Source: Silurus meridionalis
Lineage: Eukaryota; Chordata; Actinopteri; Siluriformes; Siluridae
Length of the DNA: 64,000 bases
NCBI RefSeq assembly: GCF_014805685.1
Contig: NC_060907.1
Span: 6,120,992 to 6,184,991 of the forward strand
Direction of reading: 5' to 3'
The notes beneath the pieces were generated by a model, which saw only the letters and a list, made by a program, of their open reading frames with translations, was not told where the DNA came from and did not search any database. The translations under genes and the position numbers were made by a program. Positions within the stretch are counted from its first letter, which is position 1. Each line of letters begins with the position of its first letter. Of this stretch, positions 11,194 through 23,929 are shown in pieces.

Positions 11194-11922
11194 CAAGATC
11201 CATCAGAAACACACAGATACAACCAACGTCTGTAGCTGAAACGTGAAACACAAAGCTAGGTATGGACTGCTATTAGCTAATCACTCGAAACCCCAAATGG
11301 CCGCCACCCCACACCAACGCCGTGCCTGATGAACTCAGACCAGCGAGCAACCTGAAACCCTTCACTATGAGCCCTCGGACCTGGAATCTGGAAAACTTCC
11401 ATATGAGTCTTCAAAAACTACACGATGAAAAGAACGAAAAGAGGAAAGCAGCAACACGGAAAGCAGGAATGGAAATCAGATTTGATTAGAACAGCTTTCA
11501 TTAGAAGAAGACTTTGTTTTGGTATCAAGGTGACCAGTGTGTTAACCAATTCTTTTATCCTTCCTTTAATTCAATCATTCATCATCCGTCCATCATACAG
11601 CGGGGACAGACTGCTCTGATTCACTCCATCACAGGTTGTCGAAATGACACACTTTTTAAATTTTTACATCCAATGAAGCAAAGTGTGAAACCAGGATCTC
11701 TATGGTCCACATCAAGCTTGTTTCATGCATCTGATTGGACAAAAGCTATAGGAAACACTTTGGATTGGTCCATCATGATAAATTAGAATCATGGGTGTGT
11801 CCCAAATGCTGGGCTGTTAACAGCCAATTTAAAATGTGATACTACAACAGAGCTGAAAAAAAGAAGAGAAATACAGTTCATTTGTGTTCATGAACAGGAA
11901 ATGGTAACTATACATACACTAT

Positions 11923-12135
11923 ATGGACAAACAGTTGTGGACACCTGACATTAAGATTAATATGTGCTTTTAGTCCCCATTTCTTGTTATAACAACCACT
12001 GTTATAACAACCTTAACTCCACTGGGAAGTTGTTCCACTAGATTTGAGAGATTTGTGAAGATTAATTCAGCTACAAGTCAGGTACTGATGTAGGTGAGGT
12101 GAAAAGCAGTCAGCATTCACATTTATCCCAAAAGT
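11923..12135 (+). mobile_element. Truncated copy of the Tc1-derived element in the nfix 3' region
   Basis: Begins cactatatggacaaacagtt and continues gtggacacctgacattaaga; it ends after gatgtaggtgaggtgaaaag. The right half is missing. Confidence 0.55.
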
Positions 12136-12778
12136 GGACCTTTTTAAAACCAGTTTTAATACCCAAATTCCACCCAACAAGTCTACTTATGCAAACCTTG
12201 ATTATATTCTGAGTTAGAAAAAATATGTAATGCTGCCAAGGACAAATTTTGACAACTTAACAGGGGTCCCTGAGTCATTCGTTCTTACGTTCTGTACAGG
12301 AAATGATTAGTTGACCTCCTGAGCTCATTCTCTGGTATGTGGTCTTTTGTTCAAACAAGTATCTTGCTTCACGTGTGTGATTTTCCCTTCGTACAGATAA
12401 AGTTACAACTCTAAACTCTTTATTACCAGATTCGACATTATGGAGAAGAACCATTTCATGTTGCCAGAAATTCACATTTTTGAAAATTATAACTAAATCC
12501 ACTTGCTTGTTTGTAATTGTAATTGGCATTATGAACTATTTTCTTAATGTGAACGAAGACTTGATCCGGAGAACAAATCATTTCCGATTCCTGTACAGAG
12601 TCGTTTTTATAATAGAAACAAACACAAGGCACAAAATGAACCAATCAGAAACAAATCATTACTGCAGAGTCATGTAAACACTTTGTTCAAAATGAATTCT
12701 TAGAGTCGCCCCAACGCTATCAGAGATATCTCAAACCAGACATCTCATCTTTTCTGCATCTGCCCTCTTGATGGGGAA

Positions 12779-12905
12779 AGTGGTAGCTCAGTGGTTAAGA
12801 TATTGGAATTCCTAATAAGAAGGTCATGAGTTCAATTCCCAGCACCACCAATCTGCCACTGCTGGGCCCTCAAGCAAGGCCCTTAAATCTACTGTTGTGT
12901 TTCTG
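12779..12905 (+). mobile_element. tRNA-derived SINE head (V-SINE-like)
   Basis: agtggtagctcagtggttaa (box A) and ggtcatgagttcaattccca (box B-like), then ctgctgggccctcaagcaag. Only the 5' half of the SINE is present; the tail is missing. Confidence 0.55.
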
Positions 12906-14497
12906 TCACGATCTCGGCCTTTAGGTAGACGCACATTTCCTGCGCATGAACACAACGAACAGAAAAAGTAGACCGGTTCCGTGTTGCGTCCATTTTGCCA
13001 TTCGAGAAAAAAAGACCACTAATTAACATTGTGAGTAAATGGGATACACCAGCACAAAAAATGATCATTTTCTCTTTCTTTTCCAACACTTCGATTTCTA
13101 CTCTACCACAAAGCCTTCAGACAGCGTGACACAACAGCTCTTCTCTCAGCTAGGGTTTGGGACACACCCTACACATAACTACATAAAAATGGGATACGGG
13201 ATGATGGGGAAGGTTGTAACCCTCAACATACCATGACATTATCAGCTGATTACACTAATAAACACGTTTTTTGTTAGCAATAAACCGAAGACAGTGACGC
13301 ATTAGCGGAAAAACACATCGTAGTAAATGCACAAATTCAGCTTTTATGACCAACCATCATGTGCAAAAAGACATTTGCACCACTTCCAGCTTCCTCTCTC
13401 TCTACAGCCAGTAGAAATCGTGTTCTCCCCCCCCCTCTCTCTTTCTCACTCTCTCTCTCTCGCTCTGTCGCTCACTCCTTCAGCTGAAAGTGGGTTTGTT
13501 TGTTTTGGTTTGCAGTAGTTTGTTTGAACCGGTTTTTCATTTTGTGCCGTCTGGGATTTTGTTGTTTTGGGTTTTTTTTCTCTTTCTATTCACACAATTA
13601 ACCGCATGAGAGTTTCGCTCCTTTCACGTTTCGCTTTTCACGACGTAGTGACGTATGCGATTTCTACAGTGACACTTCTTTTTACCGGCTTCATCAACAC
13701 TTTTCCCTAATGCACATCCGGTCCCTTTTATCCTTTAATCCTCAGCACTTAGTTTTAGTGACATCATGATGATGACATCACTTTCTTTCCCTCTGTTTGA
13801 TAGACATCGTTACTCCAGATCACAAAAGTTGCACTATGATTATACAGATTCCCCCCCGAATCCTTCGCCCCCCCGCTTAAAGATCGACATTCCTTCTCTT
13901 CCTGAATGTGAAAAAAACCACACTGTGTAGATCCGCATCTCATAAACATCACAAAATAACTGGACTGCCCCGCTGTCAGTCACACATCAGAGATTGTCTT
14001 TCTCCTTAAGCCCCGCCCTCTTTCTTTCCAGACGATCCAGATTCGCCCAGCAAAGTGCCTCCCCCTTTTTTTTATGTAACCTGCCATGAATTCAGGGGTC
14101 TGTATTTCATGTATACGCTACAGAATTCATGTACAAATACGTATCATGTCTTCGCAAGAACCAGAAGACTGGAAACTTCGCCTTTATAAACATCTATTAT
14201 CCAGACATTAATACTCATACGTGCTGTGTATATATATATGGAAATATGTATAGTAGCTCTTTTTTTGGAATACGGCAGTCTAGTTATTTTTTGACATTTT
14301 TTGTCATTTCACCCCCTTTTTCACATCACTTGTCTTCCAAAAAAAAAAATCAACAGATCAACACGTAATCGTTCATACGATTAAACAAGATGGTACGAAA
14401 AATCAGTATTAATATATAAACCAGGGAGAACCAGGGTTTGTGGGTCAGAAGTACAAACCTGTGAGTTTGTACTAGAATTGTCCTTTTTATTTTTTTT

Positions 14498-15195
14498 AAG
14501 TCGTCCTGGACTTTAAACTTGTCCTGAAATCTAAGCTCGTCCTGGACTTTAAACTCGTCCTGAAATCTAAACTCGTCCTGAACTCTAAAATCGTCCTGGG
14601 CTCTAAACTCGTCCTGGGATCTAAACTCATCCTGAAATTTAAACTCGTCCTGGGCTCTAAACTCGTCCTGGGATCTAAACTTATCCTGAAATCTAAATTC
14701 GTCCTGAACTCTAAACTCGTCCTGGGCTCTAAACTTGTCCTGAAATCTAAGCTCGTCCTGGACTCTAAACTCGTCCTGGGACCTAAACTTGTCCTGGACT
14801 CTAAGCTCGTCCTGGACTCTAAATTCCTCCTTGGACCTAAACTCGTCCTGGACTCTAAACTCGTCCTGGGCTCTAAACTTGTCCTGAAATCTAAGCTCGT
14901 TCTGGACTCTAAACTCGTCCTGGACTCTAAATTCGTCCTGGGCTCTAAACTCGTCCTGAAATCTAAACTCGACCCGGACTCTAAACTCATCCTGGGCTCT
15001 AAACTCGTCCCCGTCTCTAAACTCGTCCTGAAATCTAAACTCGTCCTGGGCTCTAAACTCGTCCTGGGCTCTAAACTCATCCTGAAATCGAAACTCGTCC
15101 TGGGCTCTAAACTCGTCCTGGACTCTAAACTCGTCCTGGGTTCTAAACTCGTCCTGGACTCTAAACTTGCTCTGAACTCTAAAATCATCCTGGAC
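14498..15195. repeat. 18-bp minisatellite (about 38 copies)
   Basis: The unit is ctcgtcctggactctaaa with variants gggctc, aaatct and ggatct at the same place. Because 18 is a multiple of 3, the minus strand is open for about 250 codons of a TSLEPR/TSLESR/TSLDFR pattern. It lies in the probable nfix 3' UTR. I treat it as a repeat, not a protein. Confidence 0.9.
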
Positions 15196-17474
15196 TCAGG
15201 ACTCACGGACCATGAATTGAGTATCCCAAATCTCATTATATCCTTGTGTTTTCTTTTCCCTTTCATTTAATTTATCTGTATTTTATCATATTTTTAATTG
15301 TTTCATTTATAATCGTAATAATTAGGCAGAGTTTGGGACGAACAATCAACAATTTTGACCAAACAGTATAGTGTTACAGAACGATTACAATTCAAGCTTT
15401 TTCATGTGGGTTCACTCTACCACGATAAAGAAAGATTCTTTCCCCTGAGACACATTTATACGTATATAGGACAGACCCGGGGGTGGAGTTCGCAATGTTC
15501 CAGTTTGGGTAATTTCTTTTAACACCGTATTTAATTCCATAAAAAAAAAAAAAAAAAAATTTTTTGAATCATTCATGTAATTGTTTTTTTTTTTTCCAAA
15601 CCCCAGGATTTTTGTATTAATTAAATGTTTTTTTTTTTTTTGCAGTTCAACTCATCTCCTGTATATTATGGAAACGTGTAACTAACGCGCAAAAAGTGTT
15701 TTTGCCTTTTTCGTGATGATTTCGAAAAGATGTTGTAATGCGTATCAGTAGAAGTTCTTGTCGTTTTTTTTTTTTTTTTTTTTTTTAAGACAATGTGAAG
15801 ACGGCTTCCTGGAGGAGAAGGAGAAGGAACGTTCCAGAGAATCATAGAATCATGTGGAAGAATATAACACAGGCTTCATCCCAAATCCCAAATCCTACCC
15901 CATTTCCCAAAAAAAAAACCTCCTTCCCTTCCTTTTTGGAAATGTAAATGCCCCCCACTCCGTTCCTAGTGATTGTGATTAGTGTAGTGTGGTACTAAAC
16001 CAGCATTTAAAGGTTGTTCCCTTCAAAAGTGCCTTTTGTTCACAGAGTCCATCTGCGTAAAACATGATTCTTAAAAAAAAATGAAACGTTTTCGCCCTGT
16101 CTTTCCTGGTCCACCCTTTTTTTCACTCGTTCGAAGCCGTAAATATATATATATATATAAATATATATATATAGTATATAGTAATACAAGAAATGGATGT
16201 GATTTAGTTCTTTCTATTGTTCAATACTGAAGAAAAAAAATTGTAAAGGCAAAAAAATTCTCCTTTTTCCTTCTTTCTTGCGTTACTGGAGATGTTGTAC
16301 AAGACACAAGACGTCCGTCTTACCGCCCGTCGTAAATCTGTTCCCTCCCCTTCCCCTGAAAACGAGGCTTTTATATTTGATTTTTTTTCCCTCTTGAGCA
16401 GAAAATCCTCGTCTGTATGCTTGTTCTTGTTACACCATACCGATCTCCCCTCTTCCTGTTCTGCCGCTTCTCCGTTTCTACTGCTAGTGTAAGTGAAATG
16501 TGGCCTGTTCGGGCTCAGGGGGGTTACGTCACGGTCACGTGAGTCCCAACCAGTGGAAGAAGGGGGCCAATATTTTGTCACCTGGCTTCCACCAAACTGT
16601 GTGTGAAATGGCTTGGCTGTAAACGCAGGACATCGGGGTGGAGGGGGAATTCAGCAGCTCGGCGTTATTTTACGTTTTTTTTTTATTTATTTGTGTTATG
16701 AATTTATAGTAGTATATCTGACTTTTTTTTTTTTGATGATTTTCTATCAGGGTACGGTCCAGAAGATTCTCTCTAAGGGAACCATAGACCTTAAACTAAA
16801 AAAAAAACTATAAAAAAAAATCCTGTAAAAGCACCTTTGTTGATTTGGAAAAGCCAGGCTACTTTAAAGGAACATGTTGACTGATGACTTGCTGAAAGCA
16901 CCTTATGAGGCAGAATGCACTTAATGTGAAATGCACTTAAATAGTCACACTACACAAAACTTCCAGGGTTTCCTTGTTTTTTTTGTCCACCACATTTCGC
17001 TCTGGAGGTGAGTTCAGGAGGCGTGTTTTAATTCAGCCGAAGTCAGTATTAATATTACAGAGGATCAGCGATTTGCTTACAGAGTGGAATTTTTTCCTTT
17101 TTTTTTTAGGACATGAGAATAAATATTCCCACTCTGGCATAACATCAGTCGAAACTAAATCAATTCTAACTACCTTGTTTTTTATTCAAACTTTTTTTTT
17201 TTTTACCTTTTCGCTTCATTGACGCTTTCGTACTTTTCCGAGCTGCACAGGGGTTTCAGTCATAGCGCCCCCGAGTGGATCCCTGAGTCCTGCGTTTTCA
17301 GAAAAAAAAAGCTTGTGTTTCAGTCATTTTAGCTCCAGACCCCTCAGAGCCCGCAGGCAAATGTGCATGTGTTAACTACAGATTTTTTTTCCATTATAAA
17401 GAATAAAAAAAAGTTTGTAAAGAGCAACTGGTTGAATAAATGATGTTCTTGACTGCATTAATAATGCCTGAGTG

Positions 17475-17477
<3 letters not shown>

Positions 17478-17525
<48 letters not shown>

Positions 17526-18010
17526 GAGCTGCAGTGATGTGTCTCAAAAGTCATTAAAAAGTAAGTAATTCATTAAGAAGGAAGGAAGAAATAAAGTATG
17601 CTTGTTATTATGAGAGGATGGAAGAAGATGGAGAGTAAGAAAAAAAATGCAGGAGGGAAAGAAGGTAAAAAAAAAGCATGGGTGGATGAATGGATGGATA
17701 GAATGAAGAAGGAAGGATAGAAGAGAAAGGATGGATGAATGGATGGATGGATGGATGGATGGATGGTAAAAGAGAGGAAAATAGGAAGGAAGGAAGGAAA
17801 AGGCAGAAAGAAAGGAATAAACAAAATGGAGCAGAAGGAAGGAAGGAAAAAACTAAAATGTGGGTAGGAGGGGACAAGGGAGGAAAGAAAAAATAAAAGG
17901 GAGAGATGAAGAAGGCTTATTTTTGAATAGAAAAAAGGAATGAAAAAATAGGTAAAAAGAGGAGTAAAGGAATGCATAAAAAGAAAGAAAGAAGTAAAGT
18001 AGGAAGTATG
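17478..18010. repeat. GT microsatellite and purine-rich GGAA/GGAT tract
   Basis: (GT)n at 17478-17523, then about 430 bp of ggaagga, ggatggat and aaagaaag units. Open frames here are repeat artefacts. Confidence 0.9.
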
Positions 18011-18274
18011 AAGTAAGGAAGCTGTAAGAAAGTGAATAATTGATTAAAGGCTCATTTAAAACAACCTGAATATAAAATTTATCATGTAATAAAGATGATG
18101 AGGATAATGAAGAGTATAAAACTGGTTCCTGGTTCTGGATGACAATAAAAGAAAGAAGTTAAATAAGAGGAAAAAAGAAATCAATTTTACAACGATTAAT
18201 ATTACAATAAACATTTACACTAAATACACACATATTTACATCTTGATTTAAAACTGTTACAGAGCAGATCTGAT

Positions 18275-18312
<38 letters not shown>

Positions 18313-18382
18313 TCCTTTATCCAGTTTTGGTTATTTTGCCATTGGCTAAATCATAAATATTATATATATATATATATATATA

Positions 18383-18580
18383 AGCAAAAGGTGGCTACTT
18401 TGAAGAACCTAGAATATGACATTTTTCAGTTGTTTCACACTTTTTTGTTATGTATATAATTCCACGTGTTAATTCATAGTTTTGATGCCTTCAGTGTGAA
18501 TCTACAATTTTCATAGTCATGAAAATAAAGAAAACTCTTTGAATGAGAAGGTGTGTCCAAACTTTTGGTCTGTACTGTAG
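18383..18580 (+). mobile_element. 3' end remnant of a Tc1-like element
   Basis: The segment beginning caaaaggtggctactttgaa and ending gtgtgtccaaacttttggtc at a TA tract is the well-known right end of a fish Tc1-like family. No transposase coding remains. Confidence 0.6.
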
Positions 18581-18651
18581 ATATATATATATATATTAAA
18601 CACAAATTTGCACAGAGAAGCAAAAACCCAGATGTCCATCAGCCCCACCAA

Positions 18652-18745
18652 CACTGTACGGCCAAAAAAGTTTGTGGACACCCGCCTAAAAGATTGGTAT
18701 ACGTTTCTTTTTGAACGTTTTATTCCACATTCTACAGTTACTGCT
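18652..18745 (+). mobile_element. Short fragment of the Tc1-derived element
   Basis: acactgtacggccaaaaaag followed by tttgtggacacccgcctaaa corresponds to the left end of the family; the rest is absent. Confidence 0.45.
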
Positions 18746-18986
18746 TCAAACAGGGACATGATTACAAGACGTTAAGGGGGACATTCTATATCATCTTTTA
18801 TATGACTATATTGTCCAACTTTTTCTATTCTTGGAGCTGCACTGTAATCATGCACTGCTTATGTATGCAGCTGTTCATGCAGTGTTAAATAGATCAGAGA
18901 AGACGAGCTTTACAATTCACTGAGAAGCTCCACATCAACTCGATAGCTTTGGATTTAGCATCAACGGAGCGTGAGCTAAGATTTGC

Positions 18987-18989
<3 letters not shown>

Positions 18990-19050
<61 letters not shown>
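18990..19050. repeat. (TA)n microsatellite
   Basis: About 30 TA units. From 19216 to 20360 no feature is supported. Confidence 0.95.
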
Positions 19051-19052
<2 letters not shown>

Positions 19053-19215
19053 TGTTTGCCAGACATCCTTATCCACAGGGATTTACTGTATACTTATCTT
19101 ATTGAGATTTAAGGGCTTTGCTCAAGGGCACAGCAGTGGGCACTTGGTGGTGTTGGGATTTTTTTTATCTCACGACCTTCTGATCAGAAGTCCAACATTT
19201 AATCCATTTATACTA
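19048..19215 (-). mobile_element. V-SINE-like repeat abutting a TA tract
   Basis: tggtgtttgccagacatcct, then caagggcacagcagtgggca and ctcacgaccttctgatcaga match the complement of the SINE family. Confidence 0.5.
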
Positions 19216-20364
19216 CTTCCACATAATTATATATTTTTTATACACCTGTATGAGCTGTATAAAGGTTTAAGGTGCCCAATAGTGGCAACTTGGTGGTGCT
19301 GGGATTTTATTAAAATGTTAATAATGTTAGTAACAGACTGACAGTAATATATTGGGATGCAAACTTTCACGTACATGTCACTTAATGCAATGCGATGAGA
19401 TCAACATTACCTGAGCCGTTTTCGGCGCACCTCAGATGAATTCCCACAAGTAAATAAATGAATAAATGAATGACCATGGTTACCTGTTTTTCTTTCATTC
19501 AGTAATTCACTTGATGATTCATTGCAGTGTTTCTCAGTTGCTTCGGAGCGTTTCTCAGATCAGAACTGAAATTCTCAAATCTACTTGTTCAACCTCCACA
19601 TCATGTCGTCACTTGTGCACGTCATAAAAACATTTCTCTTTTGGTACATTCATATAATTGATTGTGTACAAGTGTCTGCTGTTTATTACATTATCACTTG
19701 TAAATGTCATGTTGATCAAAATATATTCTACTGGTTTTATGTGAATAGTCTCAACCCCCGAAACATCTCAGCATCAGTTCATTGCATACGCTTAAGCATA
19801 CATTTCTATTGAACTTTTTTTCGTAAATGTGTTAAATTGATCAATTGTGCAGATGATTCTTGAAGGTCGCTAATTAGGGCGAGTGAACGCCATGAGATCA
19901 ACCAATTATCAACCAGTTTTCTAAAACAGGTCATTGGTGAATCTTTTAAGCCTTCAATTGGCGAATTACAATTTCTGAAAATGGATGAACAACCAGGAAA
20001 CAAACGAACACTAGTACAGTACAGTAAAAGTGTGAATCCTGTCCGGTGTCCTGCAATCAATATAAATCAAATATGCAATCAAATAAATACATTTGTTCTG
20101 CTAAAATGTAAAGATGCCAAACAGAAGAAATTCATCTTTGTGCATTTTCAATTATTGTGATCCAAACCATAGTTTATATCAAGAAATACTGAAACAGTGC
20201 ACCATCATACAAACAACACGACAACATTTTGATGATTTTGTTTGTGAACAATGACAACATAAATTTCTGATGGTAATGAGATGTTTATAGACACAAATAC
20301 TTTTGAGAGGTGAACTAAGGACTTCCAGTCTTCTAACAGGCTACAATCCATCACGCAACCAGAC

Positions 20365-20821
20365 TTAAGCAGGTTTATTGGGGTTAAAAAGCTCGTAGGC
20401 CTTAGAAGTTGGAGAAGACATGGGAGAGCAATCAAGATCAGACTCATTAGAAGGTATGGGAAGATGATTAGTAAATGATAGAATGGGGGAAGTTGGTGAA
20501 TAATCAGTTGGAGACCAGCAGGAAGGATCAGGAGAAGATGTGGAGTGCGGAGTGAGAGGAGGAAGAGTTGATGCAGCTGTGCAAAGGCCGTCAGAATCTT
20601 CATCGCCAGTTTGTGTGTCCTGGTGGAAAACAGCAGGGAGGTCAGGCGAGGTCTGTGTGCCCGTATCACGTGTAAAGGTGTGCTGCAGGATGCGAGCAGG
20701 CAGGAAGGGGTTATCTGGAACAGTTGGGGTAGATAGATGCTCAATCAAATGTGCAACCTTGTCGAGTTGAAACTGACGATACTGTTTTTGGAGAACGCTC
20801 CTAAGAGCTGTGCCATAACCT
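20365..20821 (-). CDS. Unassigned minus-strand exon or gene remnant
   Basis: After a textbook acceptor (pyrimidine tract ending cttcttcttgcag, 20822-20834) the minus strand stays open for 152 codons to a TAA at 20365. It starts GYGTALRSVLQKQYRQFQLD and is followed by a Ser/Thr/Pro-rich tail including TGTQTSPDLPAVFHQ and WSPTDYSPTSPILS. Upstream partner exons were not found. The layout suggests the last exon of a gene or of a processed or mobile sequence. I do not recognise the family. The RTE-type tail at 20886-21003 lies just upstream of the acceptor. Confidence 0.35.
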
Positions 20822-20885
20822 CTGCAAGAAGAAGCTGGATAAAAGAAATCAATAAAGAAAAGTTAGTGAGAGTCAACATCAAAAT

Positions 20886-21003
20886 GGACTAGACATAAGA
20901 TGTTGTGAAAGAGGCAGATGTAGAGGACAGGGGGTATGGAGACGGATGATCCACTGTGGAGACCCCTAATGGGAGCAGCCGAAAGAAGAAGAAGAAGAAG
21001 TAG
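20886..21003 (+). mobile_element. RTE-like LINE 3' tail fragment
   Basis: Contains gcagatgtagaggacagggg, gatccactgtggagacccct and a (GAA)n end. This is the 3' tail shared by the RTE family and its SINE in this window. It is 5'-truncated. Confidence 0.7.
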
Positions 21004-21545
21004 AAGGATATTAGCTTGACCCAATAGTAGTAGAATAGAAACAGTAATAAAAATGAGAATGAAAGCAGAAATTTACACATTGCAGATGCAGGAAGGCAAA
21101 AAGGCCACAAAATGATTGTTCAGGCACAGAGCACAAGAATCAAATGAGGGAAAATCTGAGAAAGAGAGGGTTTTATACAAATGCAGTTCCAACAGAACAA
21201 GGCTGAAAATAAGATTAACTGAGGAGAACACGAAGGCCAAATTTGGAATCTTAACAAGTGGTTGAGAACAAAGGTCAGGAGGTCAGGAAACAATTAAAAA
21301 TATAGGAAAGAGAAAGAAGATCTAAAGAAATAAGGGGAATTCAGGGAGGTCAGAAAAAAAATGGATGCCAGGTGGCATCAGGATATAAATATGAGAACAC
21401 GGAGATATTCTGTGCACTTCATCATTTTTCTTGTGATTGAGTGACCAGCTTTTATGAGCTCATTGGATCATGACTGCAGTTTTGCTTTTCCTCTTCTGAG
21501 ACTTAAAATCATTCGTTGGTTTTTAACGTCTATTCTATTTGATTC

Positions 21546-21832
21546 TATACTGAACAAAATTATAAATGCAACACTTTGTTTTTGTCCCCATTTTCCATTA
21601 ACTGAACTAAATGATCTAAAACTTTTTCTATGTACACAAAAGGCTTATTTTTTTCAAATATTGTTCACAAATCTGTCTAAATCTGTGTTAGTGAGCACTT
21701 CTCCTTCGCCGAGAGAATCCATCCACCTCACAGATGTGGCACATCAAGATGCTGATTAGACAGCATGATTATTGCACAGGTGTGCCTCAGCATGGCCACA
21801 ATAAAAGGCCACTCTAAAATGTGCAGTTTTAT
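21546..21832 (+). mobile_element. Internally deleted Tc1-like element
   Basis: Begins tactgaacaaaattataaatgc and ends with the segment containing acaggtgtgcctcagcatgg and ccacaataaaaggccactct, recognisable as the two ends of a fish Tc1 family joined with most of the body missing. It has no coding capacity. Confidence 0.5.
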
Positions 21833-21841
21833 TACTTAATT

Positions 21842-22035
21842 TACTACACATAAGGCATTTGGCAGACACACTTATGCAGAGCAACTTAGTTATACAGTTG
21901 AGAAATTGAGGGTTGAGGGTCTTGCTCAAGGGCCCAGTAGTGGCAACTTGGTGGTGCTGGAATTTGAACCCATAACCTTCCAGTCAGTAGTCCAACATCT
22001 TTTTTTTTTACTAAGCTACAACTTCCACTAATTTT
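21842..22035 (-). mobile_element. V-SINE-like repeat
   Basis: taaggcatttggcagacaca followed by cttgctcaagggcccagtag and gaacccataaccttccagtc is the complement of a nearly complete SINE. Confidence 0.55.
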
Positions 22036-22719
22036 AGCTCTACTTTGTGCAGTATATTTTTCTTAATTAGCTGAAACATCACTATAATGCCACTTTCTGG
22101 CATGGCCAATGTGTACAATCTGATTGCTTGGCCAGTTAGTTATGTCTACTTGTGTTATGTGTTATCATAACTGCATTAGTCTTGAAATCACATATCCATG
22201 TGCAATTTGCTTCTTTATCCAACTGGACAATCAGTGCATTATTGTGTCACTTTCTGTCATGGCTGACTGTGTACATATATACTTGGTCCTTTAGTTGTCT
22301 TAGTTGAAATCATGTTTGTATTTGTCTATGTCTTGTTTCAGTGCAGTATTGCTGTGCAAACAGGAAACTGGTCAACTGGAAACATATTCCTTGTTTGGTC
22401 ATGCATACTTGGCCAATAAATCGGATTTGGATTTGAAGATTTTCACATGATCATTGTAATAGATATCAATCAGTGTTTGACTTATTAATATCATTCTATT
22501 AATAGATCGGTGTGCTGAGAGTCACATTAGCATCTTTTCAATAATAATAAATGGACATTATAGCCATAATCAATTATAGTACTTTGGATATTTAAGTGAA
22601 TTTAAAGGCAAATACGTTTGTATTTTTACTGAAGTGAAAGTTTAAAGGAAACACATTAATATTTTACATGGTAATATTTGACCAAGTGCAGCTCTACTTT
22701 TACTCAAGTTCATGGTACA

Positions 22720-22757
<38 letters not shown>

Positions 22758-22825
22758 CTCAGGAAGAATGGAAAAAATGTCATATATCAGCAATAATATA
22801 TATAAGGGGTTTACGCTACACAACG

Positions 22826-23200
22826 CTACACAAAATTCACGTTTCAGTACGTACCTCATTATGGTTAAGGGGGAGAAGAAATGCAAAACATCAAATCACT
22901 TGCTGATTTTATTAATGCAGTTTATTATTATTATGAACATTTGTGATCATTAACATTTAAACAGATTACTTTTGTATGTGTTTTACATTTAATATTTAAA
23001 ATATAATCTACTTAACTGTTCTGCTTATTTCAGCACACTAACAAATGTCTTCATTCCTTTCATCTTTCATTTATTCACTTCCTCGATATGTGGAATTGTC
23101 AGGATTTTTCTTCTTTTAAGAGAAATTCTTGAGGCTGGACAAAAAAATAGCATTATAGCATTAGCCGCTAACCAGATTCTAGTGCTATGGAGTCTTTAGC
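22826..23200 (+). mobile_element. Partial copy of the 60611 element
   Basis: Shares acaaaattcacg, cagtacgtacctc, ggggagaagaaatgcaaaac and aacaaatgtcttcattcctt with the copy at 60620-60960. Both ends are eroded. Confidence 0.55.
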
Positions 23201-23235
23201 ATTTTCATGCAAGAGGAAAGAACAATATTTATATA

Positions 23236-23279
23236 GAATAGAATAGAATAGAATAGAATAGAATAGAATAGAATAGAAC
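23236..23279. repeat. AATAG pentanucleotide repeat
   Basis: Eight or nine agaat units in otherwise AT-rich intergenic DNA. Confidence 0.9.
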
Positions 23280-23520
23280 TATTTTAGAATATAATACAAT
23301 TTACTTTTTTACATAGGGCCAGGCAAGTTTGGAAAGATTTTTTCCAAAAAAATAAATGATGATTCCTTAATAAATGAAATCATCATTTAAAAACTGCATT
23401 TTGTATTTACTCAAGTTTGACAATTTTTATTAAAAATATAAAGAAATAAATATAAAATGCCAAAATAAAATCCTTGAAAGCAACACACATTTATACACAT
23501 TTATACACATATATATATAA

Positions 23521-23617
23521 TGTGTTCATTGTTGTGCTTGATTTTAAACTCAAACTCTTTTTTTTTAATCACTAAACATTTTACTGAAGTTTAAAATCAA
23601 GCACAACAATGAACACA
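23521..23617. repeat. Perfect 30-bp inverted repeat with 37-nt spacer
   Basis: Left arm 23521-23550 (tgtgttcattgttgtgcttg...) and right arm 23588-23617 (...caagcacaacaatgaacaca) are exact reverse complements. The spacer contains a T run. No coding sequence is nearby. Confidence 0.9.
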
Positions 23618-23929
23618 TCCGGCAATTAAATCCATCCGTGTGGAAACATATCAAAAGTTCCGTTTGGTGTCCTGATGATTTACGTCCAGTGAACCCTTGT
23701 GACTAACATGCTTTATGAATGCTTTGAAGGACAAGTAAAAATTGTAATTAAAATTTAACCTGCATTACGAGCGATAACTTGCATTGTGAACATCGAGCAT
23801 CACATGAACAACACGCGATCAACAGGTCCTTATTGGAGTGAATCCCTCAGACAGGCTGCATTCGTGCAAACGTTCTGTTTACTATAGTATTGTGACCACG
23901 TGTGTTCTCATAGAAGTAGATTCTTCATC

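Larger units (their letters stand above)
11194..17470 (+). other. nfix: Probable nfix 3' untranslated region and immediate downstream DNA
   Basis: No coding exon is supported here. The stretch is AT-rich with many T and A homopolymers (for example 15541-15567, 15761-15786) and no coding signature. NFI genes are known for multi-kilobase 3' UTRs. A plausible end is near 17400-17470, where AATAAA-type hexamers occur (gaataaa near 17400 and 17434), just before a GT microsatellite at 17478. Interspersed repeats (11923-12135, 12779-12905) and an 18-bp minisatellite (14498-15195) lie inside. The true polyadenylation site may be much earlier. Confidence 0.4.

Noticed and set aside
14496..15266. 256-codon minus-strand frame (TSLEPR repeats)
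   Set aside because: It exists only because an 18-bp minisatellite keeps frame; codon variation follows DNA units and shows no protein constraint.
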